From Thalassospira australica (GTDB lineage: Bacteria > Pseudomonadota > Alphaproteobacteria > Rhodospirillales > Thalassospiraceae): a stretch of 64,000 nt of DNA. The notes beneath the pieces were generated by a model. That model worked only from the letters and a program-made list of their open reading frames with translations, did not search any database and was not told the DNA's origin. Location: positions 496,001 to 560,000 of the forward strand of contig NZ_JRJE01000031.1 of the NCBI RefSeq assembly GCF_000763295.1, in the 5' to 3' direction. Positions 1 to 8,949 of this stretch are shown one piece after another; positions within the stretch are counted from its first letter, which is position 1; the number at the start of each line of letters is the position of its first letter. A program made the position numbers and the translations under genes.

Positions 1-215
1 GGAATGACTTCCTGTTCGGCGCGTCGTTCGCTTCTGGCGCCAACGCCCCCATGACCGTCGCACTCAACAATATCGTCAACACCACGACCGGCGTGAAACA
101 GTACAACGTGGATATGGCAGCAGCCTTGCTGACCGGTCTTCCGACGTTGCTGGTTTATGTCCTGGCAGGCAAATACTTCGTCCGCGGCCTGACAGCCGGT
201 TCGGTGAAGGGATAA
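1..215 (+). CDS. Carbohydrate ABC transporter permease, C-terminal fragment (partial)
   Basis: The open frame enters from the left edge and stops at TAA 213-215. The last 70 or so residues include N-G-V-K-Q-Y-N-V-D-M-A-A-A, then a hydrophobic segment and the ending Y-F-V-R-G-L-T-A-G-S-V-K-G. This ending is characteristic of MalG/UgpE-type inner-membrane sugar permeases of the binding-protein-dependent family. The stop lies 4 bases before the ATPase start, so the two genes form one operon. The conserved EAA loop that contacts the ATPase is upstream of the window. The sugar cannot be told from this fragment. Confidence 0.85.
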   Translation, partial: NDFLFGASFASGANAPMTVALNNIVNTTTGVKQYNVDMAAALLTGLPTLLVYVLAGKYFVRGLTAGSVKG

Positions 216-219
216 GTAA

Positions 220-1332
220 ATGGCATCACTCACCCTCGATAAAGTTCGCAAGGCATTTGGCCCTGTTGAAGTTCTCAAGGAAATCAATCTGGCAATTGAT
301 GATGGCGAGTTTCTCGTCCTTGTTGGCCCGTCAGGTTGCGGCAAATCCACCCTTCTTAACCTGATTGCAGGTTTGGAAAGTTCGACCGACGGGGAAATCC
401 GCATTGGCGATCGCGTCATCAATGACGTGCATCCCAAGGACCGTAACATCGCCATGGTGTTCCAGTCCTATGCGCTTTATCCCAACATGACGGTCCGCAA
501 GAACATCACCTTTGGTCTTGAAATCCGTGGTGTCTCCAATCAGGAACGCGACAAGGCGGTTGCCGATGTCGCCAAACTGCTTCAGATCGAACCGCTTCTG
601 GATCGTAAACCATCCCAGCTTTCGGGTGGTCAACGTCAGCGCGTTGCCATGGGCCGTGCGCTTGTGCGTGATCCGGACATCTTCTTGTTTGATGAACCGC
701 TTTCAAACCTTGATGCGAAATTGCGTGTCGACATGCGCACCGAAATCAAGAAGCTGCATCAGCGTCTTGGTTCGACCATCGTTTACGTGACCCACGATCA
801 GATCGAAGCCATGACCCTGGCATCGCGCATCGCGGTCATGAAAGACGGTATCCTGCAGCAGTTCGATACACCACAGAACATCTATGAACGTCCAAACAAC
901 ATGTTTGTTGCGGGCTTCATCGGGTCACCGTCGATGAACTTCATTGATGCGACGCTGGTTGACGATGGTGGCAATCTGGCGGTTTCGATCGCGCGTGAGG
1001 GCACCACGATTGTGCTGCCGCTGTTTGAGGCACCGGAAAGCTACAAGGCCTATGCGGGTAAAAAGGTTGTCTTTGGCATCCGCCCAGAAGCCCTGACCCA
1101 CAAGCGTACCGGTTCCGATGAACAAGGCAGCCAGTATGTCAACTTTGACAGCAAGGTCGAAGTCATCGAACCCACGGGTGCGGATACCATGACCGTGATC
1201 GACATTGCCGGTAAGGAAATCGTCGCACGTGTCCGTCCGGACCGCGCACCAACACCGGGCGAGAGCATGACGTTCTCGGCCGATATGTCTCAGATCAGTC
1301 TGTTTGACCCGGAAACCGAGTTGCGGATCTGA
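220..1332 (+). CDS. Sugar ABC transporter ATP-binding protein (UgpC/MalK/MsmK type)
   Basis: This 370-residue cytoplasmic ATPase would energise uptake by the permease just upstream. Walker A GPSGCGKST is at residues 36-44, the signature LSGGQRQR starts at 134, Walker B IFLFDEP is at 154-160 and the switch histidine is H192. The C-terminal 130 residues match the MalK/UgpC regulatory (TOBE/OB-like) domain, including V-V-F-G-I-R-P-E. Length is normal for the family. It is the last gene of its operon, followed by a strong terminator. The substrate is not determinable here: the family serves maltose, glycerol-3-phosphate, glucosides and others, and several importers may share one ATPase. Confidence 0.93.
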   Translation: MASLTLDKVRKAFGPVEVLKEINLAIDDGEFLVLVGPSGCGKSTLLNLIAGLESSTDGEIRIGDRVINDVHPKDRNIAMVFQSYALYPNMTVRKNITFGLEIRGVSNQERDKAVADVAKLLQIEPLLDRKPSQLSGGQRQRVAMGRALVRDPDIFLFDEPLSNLDAKLRVDMRTEIKKLHQRLGSTIVYVTHDQIEAMTLASRIAVMKDGILQQFDTPQNIYERPNNMFVAGFIGSPSMNFIDATLVDDGGNLAVSIAREGTTIVLPLFEAPESYKAYAGKKVVFGIRPEALTHKRTGSDEQGSQYVNFDSKVEVIEPTGADTMTVIDIAGKEIVARVRPDRAPTPGESMTFSADMSQISLFDPETELRI

Positions 1333-1338
1333 TCTGAC

Positions 1339-1376
1339 TGGCGGGTGGTTCTGGGGGCCACCCGCCATTCTTTTTT
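1339..1376 (+). terminator. Rho-independent terminator of the sugar ABC operon
   Basis: A 10-bp perfect stem (1339-1348 pairs with 1358-1367) has a 9-nt loop and is followed by TTCTTTTTT. It starts 6 bases after the ATPase stop and precedes the convergent kinase gene. Confidence 0.9.
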
Positions 1377-1399
1377 CCGGGGTACTTTGCGCCCTGCCC

Positions 1400-2899
1400 T
1401 TATACCTTGCGCGGCAGAGAAATAATCACTTCAAGTCCCTTACCGGGCATGTTGCGCAACTGTATCTGCCCATCGTGGGCATCAATTACGGTCTTCACAA
1501 TCGACAGGCCCAAGCCACTGCCGCCCGTGGTACGTGCCCGTGATCCTTCCACGCGATAAAATGGCAAGAAGACCTTGTCCTGATGTTCAACCGGTATCCC
1601 CGGTCCATCATCGCGAATGGTCACCAGAACCGTATCGGCCGTTGCTTCGAGGTCTACCTTAGCCCGATGGCCGTATTTCAGGGCATTTTCAATCAGATTG
1701 GTAAAGGCGCGTTTTAACGTGCCCGGACGGCAAGATAGCCGGATGCTGCGTTTGCTATCGAAGGAATGCGGTTCATCCCCGCCGCCAAACACCGTATGCA
1801 CCGAACTGAATTGCAGCGGTTGCGGCCCATTAAACGCAACAGGCCGCCCAAGATCGGCGTAATCATCACAAATCGCCTCAAGCACCGAGACAAAATCAAC
1901 GGTGCGTTCCTCTTCTTTCTGAATCCAGTCGCCCAGAAAATCGAGGGCATCGTTCAAAAGACTGTCCATTTCATCAAGATCGCGCAGCACCGTTTCGCGC
2001 AATTCATCATTTTCAATGAATTCAGCCCGCAGGCGCAGGCGCGTACTTGGTGTGCGCAAATCATGTGAAATCGCGGCCAGCATCCGGGTGCGATCCCCCA
2101 GCATTCTGGAAATACGTTCGCGCAGATCGTTATAGGCAGCGGCCATGGACCGGGCCTCGGTCGGGCCGCGCTCCTCAACCGGTGGGCTGCTGACGTCATC
2201 GCCATAATTGATGATCGCACCTGTCAGACGTTTAAACGGCCCTGCCAAAAGGTCCGCCAGTGCCGCAAACACCGCAAGAACCGCAACCACGCCAATCAGA
2301 AACATCAAGAACACAAGCGATGGCGAAGAATAACTGGCCCAGAGTTCATCATGCTGCACCAAAATCCGTTTACCCGATGGCATCAGGATTTCGACCTGTG
2401 CTTCAAGTCCAAGACGGGCAATTTCACGTGATAATTCCGCAAAAAACAAACTGGGGTTTTCGGTGGCCTCAATAGTCGCACGTTGTTCCGAACTTAACCG
2501 ACCACGTTCAAAATGTACTTTGACCGATATCGGCCAGCCGGTATTGGCCAGTCGTGCTGGCATCGCGATGTGCTGAGCCGGGCGCGAAAACAGCAACAAG
2601 GTGCCCAGATCATCTGGCGGCAGAATGCGCATCACCATCCCGTCACGGGCGGCAATATCGATGATGTTTTCTTCGAACTCCGGGTTCTCGGCGATCCGAA
2701 CCAGTTCGCGAATGGTAAAGCCCAGCGTATAGGCACGGCCAATGCGCCCGTCCCGTTCAATGACATAATAGGATGCCATCGCACTAAGAACCGCAATGAT
2801 CAGCCCGCCCAACATCATCAGGATAAAGATACGCCCACCCAGCGTCCGCGGCTTATAGCGACGAAGATAATTGCTGAAATCGGCGAACATATCGGCCAT
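1400..2899 (-). CDS. Sensor histidine kinase (EnvZ-like, two-component)
   Basis: Inner-membrane sensor kinase of 499 residues. A transmembrane segment at about 24-47 and a second at 195-219 enclose a periplasmic sensor of about 145 residues. A HAMP linker follows, then the phosphoacceptor box A-I-S-H-D-L-R-T-P with H279. The catalytic domain shows N-L-I-E-N-A-L-K-Y-G, D-D-G-P-G-I-P and G-S-G-L-G-L-S-I-V. The layout matches EnvZ/RstB-type kinases. It starts 8 bases after the stop of the upstream response regulator, so the two are co-transcribed. The signal is unknown. The neighbouring sugar operon is convergent and gives no direct clue. Confidence 0.92.
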   Translation of the reverse strand: MADMFADFSNYLRRYKPRTLGGRIFILMMLGGLIIAVLSAMASYYVIERDGRIGRAYTLGFTIRELVRIAENPEFEENIIDIAARDGMVMRILPPDDLGTLLLFSRPAQHIAMPARLANTGWPISVKVHFERGRLSSEQRATIEATENPSLFFAELSREIARLGLEAQVEILMPSGKRILVQHDELWASYSSPSLVFLMFLIGVVAVLAVFAALADLLAGPFKRLTGAIINYGDDVSSPPVEERGPTEARSMAAAYNDLRERISRMLGDRTRMLAAISHDLRTPSTRLRLRAEFIENDELRETVLRDLDEMDSLLNDALDFLGDWIQKEEERTVDFVSVLEAICDDYADLGRPVAFNGPQPLQFSSVHTVFGGGDEPHSFDSKRSIRLSCRPGTLKRAFTNLIENALKYGHRAKVDLEATADTVLVTIRDDGPGIPVEHQDKVFLPFYRVEGSRARTTGGSGLGLSIVKTVIDAHDGQIQLRNMPGKGLEVIISLPRKV

Positions 2900-2907
2900 C
2901 TGCGGAC

Positions 2908-3642
2908 CTAAAGCGTCTGGGTATCAGCGCAGAACTGATACCCGATACCGCGCACAGTTTTGATCAGTTTCGGGTTTTTGGCGTCTTTTTCGATCTTGCG
3001 GCGCAAACGGCTGATTTGGATGTCGATGCTGCGGTCAAACGGCAATGAGCTTTGCCCGCGCACGATGTCAACAAGCTGTTCACGTGACAGGGCGCGCTTG
3101 TTGTTTTTCACCAATGCCAAAAGCAGTGAAAATTCCCCTGTCGAAAGATGAACCGCAACATTGTCTGCGTCGCGCAGTTCGCGTGACCCAATATCCAGGG
3201 TCCATTCGCCAAAAATGATTTTGTGAGCCGGGGTGATTTCGTTATCCGCCGGGGCCACTGCGCCAGTTTCAAACCGGCGAAACACGGCACGAATACGTGC
3301 AAGCAACTCACGCGGATTGAACGGTTTGGTCAGATAGTCATCCGCGCCGAGTTCAAGGCCCAAAATACGATCCGTGTCCTCCCCCACCGCCGTCAGCATG
3401 ACAATCGGCACCTTGGAAGTACGCCGGACATCGCGGCACAATGCAAAGCCGTCCTCGCCCGGCAACATGATATCAAGAATAACCAGATCGATCTTCCAAT
3501 CGCGCAGGGCACGGTGCATCTCATTACCGTCCGAAACGGTGGTAATGCGAAAACCATGCTGCAAAAGGAACTTTTTCAAAAGCTTCTGGATTTCCTGATC
3601 GTCATCAACGACCAGAATATGTGGTTCACGTCGCGTCGTCAG
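2908..3642 (-). CDS. OmpR-family response regulator, probable CTG start
   Basis: DNA-binding response regulator and partner of the kinase at 1400-2899. The receiver domain has H-I-L-V-V-D-D-D, the phosphoacceptor region V-I-L-D-I-M-L-P-G, L-T-A-V-G-E-D and K-P-F-N-P-R-E-L. A winged-helix OmpR domain ends in T-V-R-G-I-G-Y-Q-F. No ATG, GTG or TTG lies in frame upstream of the acidic pocket V-V-D-D-D: the first such codon (TTG, 3579) would delete it. A CTG at 3642-3640 is preceded by AGGGGAG with a 9-nt spacer and gives a normal 244-residue protein starting (M)TTRREPH. I therefore infer a CTG start. The alternative is a one-base sequence error or frameshift joining the upstream ATG at 3674. Confidence 0.88.
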   Translation of the reverse strand: MTTRREPHILVVDDDQEIQKLLKKFLLQHGFRITTVSDGNEMHRALRDWKIDLVILDIMLPGEDGFALCRDVRRTSKVPIVMLTAVGEDTDRILGLELGADDYLTKPFNPRELLARIRAVFRRFETGAVAPADNEITPAHKIIFGEWTLDIGSRELRDADNVAVHLSTGEFSLLLALVKNNKRALSREQLVDIVRGQSSLPFDRSIDIQISRLRRKIEKDAKNPKLIKTVRGIGYQFCADTQTL

Positions 3643-3674
3643 TGTCCCGAACTCCCCTGATTTTCGTCGGTCAT
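3639..3674 (-). other. Possible 11-codon leader ORF overlapping the response regulator start
   Basis: ATG at 3674-3672 opens an 11-codon frame (MTDENQGSSGH) that ends at TGA 3641-3639. The stop overlaps the proposed CTG start as CTGA, the same geometry as ATGA translational coupling. It could be a coupled leader peptide, or the true N terminus if the sequence carries an indel. No independent support is visible. Confidence 0.3.
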
Positions 3675-3748
3675 GTGCCTGACCGTGGCCGGAGTTTAGT
3701 CTATATCGACAACAGTTTGAACCATTTTACCATCTGGCACTTAAAATG

Positions 3749-3775
3749 GAAAAAGCCGGCCATTTCCCGACTTTT
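3749..3775 (-). terminator. Probable terminator downstream of the choice-of-anchor I gene
   Basis: Read leftward, a 9-bp stem (3767-3775 with 3751-3759, one G-U pair) has a 7-nt loop and ends in a short T run. It lies 31 bases beyond the stop at 3806 and upstream of the two-component operon. Confidence 0.55.
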
Positions 3776-3805
3776 CCCACATCCGAAATCTGTCTGGAAT
3801 GTTGA

Positions 3806-5401
3806 TTACTTCAGGTCATAAACCTTGGTGCTACCCGATACTTCGGACGCCACCACCAACATGGCATTGCCGGTCGGGCTGTCGTTTGCGTCAACAAATT
3901 GCAGACCTTCTGGCGCCAGTTCACCGGCAGTATCGTTTTCCGGATTGCCCGAGAAACGACGATCGCTGTGATATGTTACGAACTGCGGGTTGGTCGGGTT
4001 GGTCAGGTCGTAGACCATGAAGCCACCCTGACGTTCCAGGCCGACGAATGCATAAGGTGTACCATTGACATAACCACTGGCGATGCCTTCGGGTTCCGGG
4101 CCCTTGTCATCAGAACGGTTGTCGCGGCTATAGTTTTCCGTATCCGAGGAATTGAAAACATTGGCGTAGTCTGCTGCAAGGATCTGCTCGAATGCGTCAC
4201 CGCTGTCAAAGACCATCTCGCCGTCCGCGTTCAGGACCGAGAACGACCGCGCGCCATAGCTATAAATCACATCCACATCGCCATCAAAGTCGATATCGCC
4301 CTGGGCGGTTGTGGTTTTCAGGCGACCAAGGTTTTCATCCTTCTGCAGGGTGCTTGCCGTCGGGTATGCCACCGGATCAAGGGTCAGTTTGCCAACGCGG
4401 GTTTCCTCGCTATAGCCGTCATAATCACGTGCATCGCCTTCGTTGGCGATCAAAACCCACTCCTTGCCATCAATATTGATCACATCAATGGTGTCGGGCA
4501 TATACATGCCCATCACCGGCCAAGTGCGAATATTGATCTTGCCGTCCTTGTCGCTGGCGTCAAAGGCATGAACCGAATGGTCCTTGAAACCAAGGCCAGC
4601 TATGCGTTTGACCGTCGCAGTTTCGATATCGATGATGGCAACCGCGTTGTTTTCCTGCAGCGAGACATAAGCGGTTTTGCTGTCCTTGGAGACAGCGATA
4701 TATTCCGGTTCTACATCCTGTGCGACGCTTGAGCTCCCCGGGTTCGAGGTGCGCATGCCATAAGGCAGTTTACCGCCATTCAGGAAATTGAAATCAACCG
4801 TGCGAACATCATCATCCGACACGTTGTCTGCGCCACCAGTCATGGAGATGATCGAAACGCTTCCTTCCGGATCAATGGTGAAGGCATCATTCGGTTCGCC
4901 CTCGTTTGCGACCAGAACATATTTGCCATCGGGTGAAAACTTGATCATGTCGGGCAGCGCACCGACGGTGACAGCCGAGATAAAGGTGCCTTCGGTATCA
5001 AAGAAAACAGCCTGACCCGGTGACTGTTTGTCGGCATTTTCAACCACCACGGCGACAACACCATTCATCACGGCAACACTGTTGCCCCCCTTGCCCCAGC
5101 TCGACAGATCGATCACGCCAACCTTGGTCAGCTCGGACGGGTTTGACATATCAAGAATATCGATCACCTTGTCCGCGCCATTGACAACAAAAATGCGTTT
5201 TGTCACCGGATCGAACGCCGGGATTTCTGCGGCACTTTCGTCAAGCATCCCTGTGCGATATTCGCCCATCGGTACAATCGTGATCGGATGCGCGCCTGCA
5301 TTGATGACGTCATCCGCCATCATGGCATGATCGGACGACGTGCCAGCACAGGCACTCAGAAGCAATGAAACAGCAGCACTCGCCATCAGTGAAGAACGCA
5401 T
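3806..5401 (-). CDS. Choice-of-anchor I family beta-propeller lipoprotein
   Basis: Predicted 531-residue exported lipoprotein. The N terminus M-R-S-S-L-M-A-S-A-A-V-S-L-L-L-S-A-C is a lipoprotein signal with lipobox L-S-A-C. The body has repeated propeller-like blades, including I-K-F-S-P-D-G-K-Y-V-L-V-A-N-E-G-E and W-V-L-I-A-N-E-G-D-A-R-D-Y-D-G, plus Y-G-A-R-S-F-S. These motifs are typical of the choice-of-anchor I family, often mislabelled alkaline phosphatase. The start at 5401 follows GGGGG with a short spacer; the longer open frame up to 5857 overlaps the divergent flavoprotein and is not used. Function is unknown; a cell-surface or periplasmic binding or hydrolytic role is possible. Confidence 0.85.
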   Translation of the reverse strand: MRSSLMASAAVSLLLSACAGTSSDHAMMADDVINAGAHPITIVPMGEYRTGMLDESAAEIPAFDPVTKRIFVVNGADKVIDILDMSNPSELTKVGVIDLSSWGKGGNSVAVMNGVVAVVVENADKQSPGQAVFFDTEGTFISAVTVGALPDMIKFSPDGKYVLVANEGEPNDAFTIDPEGSVSIISMTGGADNVSDDDVRTVDFNFLNGGKLPYGMRTSNPGSSSVAQDVEPEYIAVSKDSKTAYVSLQENNAVAIIDIETATVKRIAGLGFKDHSVHAFDASDKDGKINIRTWPVMGMYMPDTIDVINIDGKEWVLIANEGDARDYDGYSEETRVGKLTLDPVAYPTASTLQKDENLGRLKTTTAQGDIDFDGDVDVIYSYGARSFSVLNADGEMVFDSGDAFEQILAADYANVFNSSDTENYSRDNRSDDKGPEPEGIASGYVNGTPYAFVGLERQGGFMVYDLTNPTNPQFVTYHSDRRFSGNPENDTAGELAPEGLQFVDANDSPTGNAMLVVASEVSGSTKVYDLK

Positions 5402-5587
5402 GTTTTCCCCCTTGGAATAACCTTCAACAAAGTGTGCAGCCTGCTGGTTTGCTGTAACGGTTTGATGACCCGGTGGTGACAGTTTCATAATTTTCTTATG
5501 GCAGGCGCTGCTCCAACCGGGTGAATTTCCCGTACCAAAATGACAGAACCACGACGCCATGGGGTGTCTGCGAACAGGAGTGCTCCG

Positions 5588-6634
5588 ATGCCAAAGATGT
5601 CGAAAGTCAATATTGCCGTGATTGGTGCCGGAATGGCGGGGCTCAAGGCTGCCAGCACCCTGCACAGCATCGGCATGAACGTCACCGTGTTTGAAAAAAG
5701 TCGCGGTCTTGGTGGTCGTCTGGCTTCCCGGCGCACGGAATTCGGACATTTCAATCACGGCGCACAATATGTAACGGCCCGAGATCCGGGATTTGATGCC
5801 TTCCTTCAGGAAGCGACGGAATTTAACGCCGCCCGGAACTGGACCCCCAATCTGCATCGGGGCACTCGCGCCGACGCAACGGCGGATGCAGGCTTATCGC
5901 CGATTGCGCGCCATGTCGGGAACCTGGCTGTTGAACAGTGGTATCAAGGCGCACCACAGATGAACAAATTGATCCGCCCACTTGTTTTGCCGTTTACCAT
6001 CCAAAAGCAGCATCGCATTACCCGGATTGAACCGCTCAATCAGCGAAGCTTCATGCTTCATGATGATCTGGATGGTGCATTTGGTCCGTTTGACGGTGTA
6101 ATCGTCACCGCCCCTGCCCCTCAAACGGTTCAACTTTTGCAGCCACTTTCGTCACGCTACACCCCGATTTCCGACGTGGTCATGGCCCCGTGTTGGTCGG
6201 TAATGGTGGCATTCGAAAAACCATTTCCGACCGGGTTTGATGCCATGCTTTACCCAAGCCCCGAAATCAGCTGGGCTGCGCGCACAGCCCAAAACAACGA
6301 TATTTTCCATCGTCGCACCCCGGACCCATGGGTTCTGCACGCCAGCCCGGAATGGTCACGTGCGCACCTGGAGGAAGACAAGGACCGGGTGATTGAAAAG
6401 CTCCTGGCGGCTCTTCGCAATGCCAGCGGCATCAAACTGCCCGAACTGCATTCCGTGCAAGCGCATCGCTGGCGCCATGCCCGCACCGAAGTGCCCCTTG
6501 GCAAAAGCCACCTTAACGGCATGAACGGGCGCGTGATCGCGGCTGGTGACTGGTGCCTTGGCGCACGGGTCGAGGCCGCATGGCGAAGCGGGCAGACTGC
6601 CGCACATGCCATGATCGAAACCCTGCTTGGATAA
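5588..6634 (+). CDS. Renalase-like NAD(P)/FAD-dependent oxidoreductase
   Basis: Flavoprotein of 348 residues with an N-terminal Rossmann dinucleotide motif V-I-G-A-G-M-A-G and the adjoining V-F-E-K-S-R-G-L-G-G-R-L-A-S-R-R. This pairing is typical of the renalase/monoamine-oxidase-like FAD family. The C terminus has a second FAD contact, A-A-G-D-W-C-L-G-A-R-V-E-A-A-W-R-S-G. ATG 5588 is chosen because AGGAG sits 7 bases upstream and the Rossmann strand follows directly; an upstream ATG at 5540 lacks an SD. It is divergent from the lipoprotein gene and 23 bases upstream of the DUF2256 gene. Bacterial renalases oxidise anomalous dihydro-NAD(P) isomers, but the substrate here is unproven. Confidence 0.83.
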   Translation: MPKMSKVNIAVIGAGMAGLKAASTLHSIGMNVTVFEKSRGLGGRLASRRTEFGHFNHGAQYVTARDPGFDAFLQEATEFNAARNWTPNLHRGTRADATADAGLSPIARHVGNLAVEQWYQGAPQMNKLIRPLVLPFTIQKQHRITRIEPLNQRSFMLHDDLDGAFGPFDGVIVTAPAPQTVQLLQPLSSRYTPISDVVMAPCWSVMVAFEKPFPTGFDAMLYPSPEISWAARTAQNNDIFHRRTPDPWVLHASPEWSRAHLEEDKDRVIEKLLAALRNASGIKLPELHSVQAHRWRHARTEVPLGKSHLNGMNGRVIAAGDWCLGARVEAAWRSGQTAAHAMIETLLG

Positions 6635-6657
6635 TTTGAAAAACTGATCGCATCACA

Positions 6658-6858
6658 ATGCCCAAAAATGCCAACGGACATCGCCACAGCAAAACAAACC
6701 TGCCAGAGAAAACCTGCGTGATCTGTGCGCGTTCGTTTAACTGGCGGCGCAAATGGAAGGATTGCTGGGACACCGTGCGCTATTGCTCTGAGCGGTGCCG
6801 CCGGCAAGGCAGAAATCCGCAAGCTTCGACATACCGGGCCATCGGTCATGATGTTTGA
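6658..6858 (+). CDS. DUF2256 small zinc-ribbon-like protein
   Basis: A 66-residue protein matching DUF2256, with L-P-E-K-T-C-V-I-C-A-R-S-F-N-W-R-R-K-W and Y-C-S-E-R-C-R-R. The pairs C-x2-C and C-x3-C are likely to bind zinc. The family is widespread and uncharacterised. The gene is 23 bases after the flavoprotein and overlaps the next gene by 11 bases, suggesting coupled translation of a three-gene unit. Confidence 0.85.
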   Translation: MPKNANGHRHSKTNLPEKTCVICARSFNWRRKWKDCWDTVRYCSERCRRQGRNPQASTYRAIGHDV

Positions 6859-7150
6859 TCCGCACGATGAAGGCCAGCCGACCTATGCGGTTCTGCGCCA
6901 ACGAATGATTACTCTGGCGACACGGCGCGGGGCAGACAAAACGATTTGCCCGTCCGAAATTGCCAAGTCATTTGGCTCGCACTGGCGAAGCCTGATGCCG
7001 CGCGTGCATCAGGTGGCAGATCAACTTTGCGCCGAGAGAAAACTGGTATTTGAAAAGGGCGGCATCAGCCATGGCCAACACCGCCCTTCGGGTCACTATC
7101 GATTGCGTATCGCCCCGGGTAATCCGGATGCCCCGGATGCCCAAAATTAA
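6848..7150 (+). CDS. DUF3253 family protein
   Basis: About 100 residues, starting at the ATG-ATG inside the end of the DUF2256 gene. Features include L-R-Q-R-M-I-T-L-A-T-R-R-G, I-C-P-S-E-I-A-K, W-R-S-L-M-P-R-V and a basic tail. The pattern of the DUF3253 family looks like a small winged-helix fold, though DNA binding is inference. The frame is open upstream to 6725, but that part is the DUF2256 gene in another frame. DUF2256 and DUF3253 often occur together, which supports the start. It is convergent with pgi, with only 6 bases between the stops. Confidence 0.8.
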   Translation: MMFDPHDEGQPTYAVLRQRMITLATRRGADKTICPSEIAKSFGSHWRSLMPRVHQVADQLCAERKLVFEKGGISHGQHRPSGHYRLRIAPGNPDAPDAQN

Positions 7151-7156
7151 TCGACC

Positions 7157-8803
7157 TTAGCCTCGCAACGCATGCAACCGCTTGATCAGACCGGCAGTGG
7201 AGGCATCACGTGCCCCGGCATCTTCCTTGCCTTCGACCATCGGAAGCAGTTCCTTGGCAAGCTGTTTGCCAAGTTCAACGCCCCACTGGTCATAGGAATT
7301 GACGTTCCAGATGATGCCCTGAACAAAGATTTTATGTTCATACATCGCCACCAATCGCCCCAAGGTAAAGGGATCAAGCTGCTTATAAAGGATCATGGTG
7401 CTGGGCTTGTTGCCATCAAACACCTTTTGCGGTGCCAGCACATCGATCTCGGCCGGGCTTAAATCACTGTTAGCCAATTCTTCGCGCACTTCGGCCTCGG
7501 TCTTGCCACGCATCAGTGCTTCTGCCTGTGCCAAGCAATTTGAAACCAGCTTGTCATGATGATTGGACAGCGGATGCAGCGCATTGGCCGCCATAATGAA
7601 ATCAACCGGGATCAGTTCAGTGCCCTGATGGATCAGCTGATAAAAGGCATGCTGGCCGTTCGTGCCAGGCTCCCCCCAGATGATCGGGCCGGTTTCATAG
7701 GCAATCGGTTGGCCATCACGCGTAACCGATTTGCCGTTGCTTTCCATATCGGCCTGCTGCAAATAGGCCGACAAGCGCGAAAGATGCTGATCATACGGCA
7801 GGATAGCCTGGCTTGATGCGCCCAGCACATTGCGATACCACACCCCGATCAGACCAAGGATCATCGGAATGTTGGTTTCAATCGGTGCGGTTTTGAAATG
7901 GTTGTCCATCGACTGCGCACCGCGCAGCAATTCTTCGAACTTGTCATAACCCACCGCCAGAATGATCGGCAATCCAATTGCTGACCACAGGCTGTAACGC
8001 CCGCCGACCCAGTCCCAGAAACCAAACGCATTGTCGGTATCAATGCCAAAGGCCGCGACCTTATCAAGGGCAGTTGAAACGGCGACGAAGTGCTTGGCAA
8101 CAGCCGCCTCGTCCTTAAGCATCCCGACAAGCCAGTCACGTGCCGAATAGGCATTGGTCAGTGTCTCGTCGGTGGTAAAGGTCTTGGATGCGATGATGAA
8201 AAGTGTGGTTTCAGCATCAAGGAATTTCAGCGTATCGACAATATGCGCGCCATCAACATTGGACACGAAATGGCAGCGAATGCCATCAATATGATAGGGA
8301 CGCAGCGCCTCATTGACCATCACCGGGCCAAGGTCAGACCCGCCAATACCGATATTGACGACATCGGTGATTTTCTTGCCGGTATGGCCTTTCCATTCGC
8401 CGGAATGAACCCGTTTTGCGAATGCTTTGAGACGCGCCAACACATCCTTGACGGCGGGCATGACGTCTTTGCCGTCGACCTCGACCGGGCCACCGTCGAG
8501 ATTGCGAAGGGCTGTATGCAACACCGCACGGTTTTCGGTGACATTGATTTTATCACCGGCAAACATCCGGTCGCGCCAACTTTCGACATTGGCCGCCTTA
8601 GCCAGATCAACCAATGCCGCCATGACATCATCGGTGATCAGGTTTTTGGAATAATCAACAAACAGATCATTAAGCGCCGCACTATAGCGTTCAAACCGTG
8701 CGGGATCATCGGCAAAGGCCTGCCGCAGAATGAGTTTTTCGGAAACGTCCACGCCCAGTTGATCAAGCTTTTCCCAGCTTGCCGTCATCTTGTCAGCTGC
8801 CAT
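7157..8803 (-). CDS. pgi: Glucose-6-phosphate isomerase
   Basis: Interconverts glucose 6-phosphate and fructose 6-phosphate in the cytoplasm. Family signatures are clear: [40 protein letters not shown] and [11 protein letters not shown]. The protein is about 548 residues, the normal size. ATG 8803 has GAGG five bases upstream; an in-frame GTG at 8833 would add ten residues. It lies downstream of a fructokinase in the same direction, so fructose entering as fructose 6-phosphate can be isomerised for the Entner-Doudoroff or pentose phosphate routes. Confidence 0.96.
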   Translation of the reverse strand: MAADKMTASWEKLDQLGVDVSEKLILRQAFADDPARFERYSAALNDLFVDYSKNLITDDVMAALVDLAKAANVESWRDRMFAGDKINVTENRAVLHTALRNLDGGPVEVDGKDVMPAVKDVLARLKAFAKRVHSGEWKGHTGKKITDVVNIGIGGSDLGPVMVNEALRPYHIDGIRCHFVSNVDGAHIVDTLKFLDAETTLFIIASKTFTTDETLTNAYSARDWLVGMLKDEAAVAKHFVAVSTALDKVAAFGIDTDNAFGFWDWVGGRYSLWSAIGLPIILAVGYDKFEELLRGAQSMDNHFKTAPIETNIPMILGLIGVWYRNVLGASSQAILPYDQHLSRLSAYLQQADMESNGKSVTRDGQPIAYETGPIIWGEPGTNGQHAFYQLIHQGTELIPVDFIMAANALHPLSNHHDKLVSNCLAQAEALMRGKTEAEVREELANSDLSPAEIDVLAPQKVFDGNKPSTMILYKQLDPFTLGRLVAMYEHKIFVQGIIWNVNSYDQWGVELGKQLAKELLPMVEGKEDAGARDASTAGLIKRLHALRG

Positions 8804-8899
8804 ACCACCCTCGGCCCATTCAAATTCATTCACAACAATACGGTGCTATTGCCAACAGGCTAACACGCGTTTCAAACCATATGTGGGACAGTTTGCAGA

Positions 8900-8933
8900 A
8901 TGTTGCGGCCTTGTGGTCCTGATGCCGCAACAT
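8900..8933. other. Intergenic hairpin between fructokinase and pgi
   Basis: Perfect 10-bp inverted repeat (8900-8909 with 8924-8933) with a 14-nt loop and no T run on either side. It lies between two leftward genes and may be an mRNA-stabilising or processing hairpin. Confidence 0.5.
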
Positions 8934-8949
8934 CCTTGTTATTCGCAAC

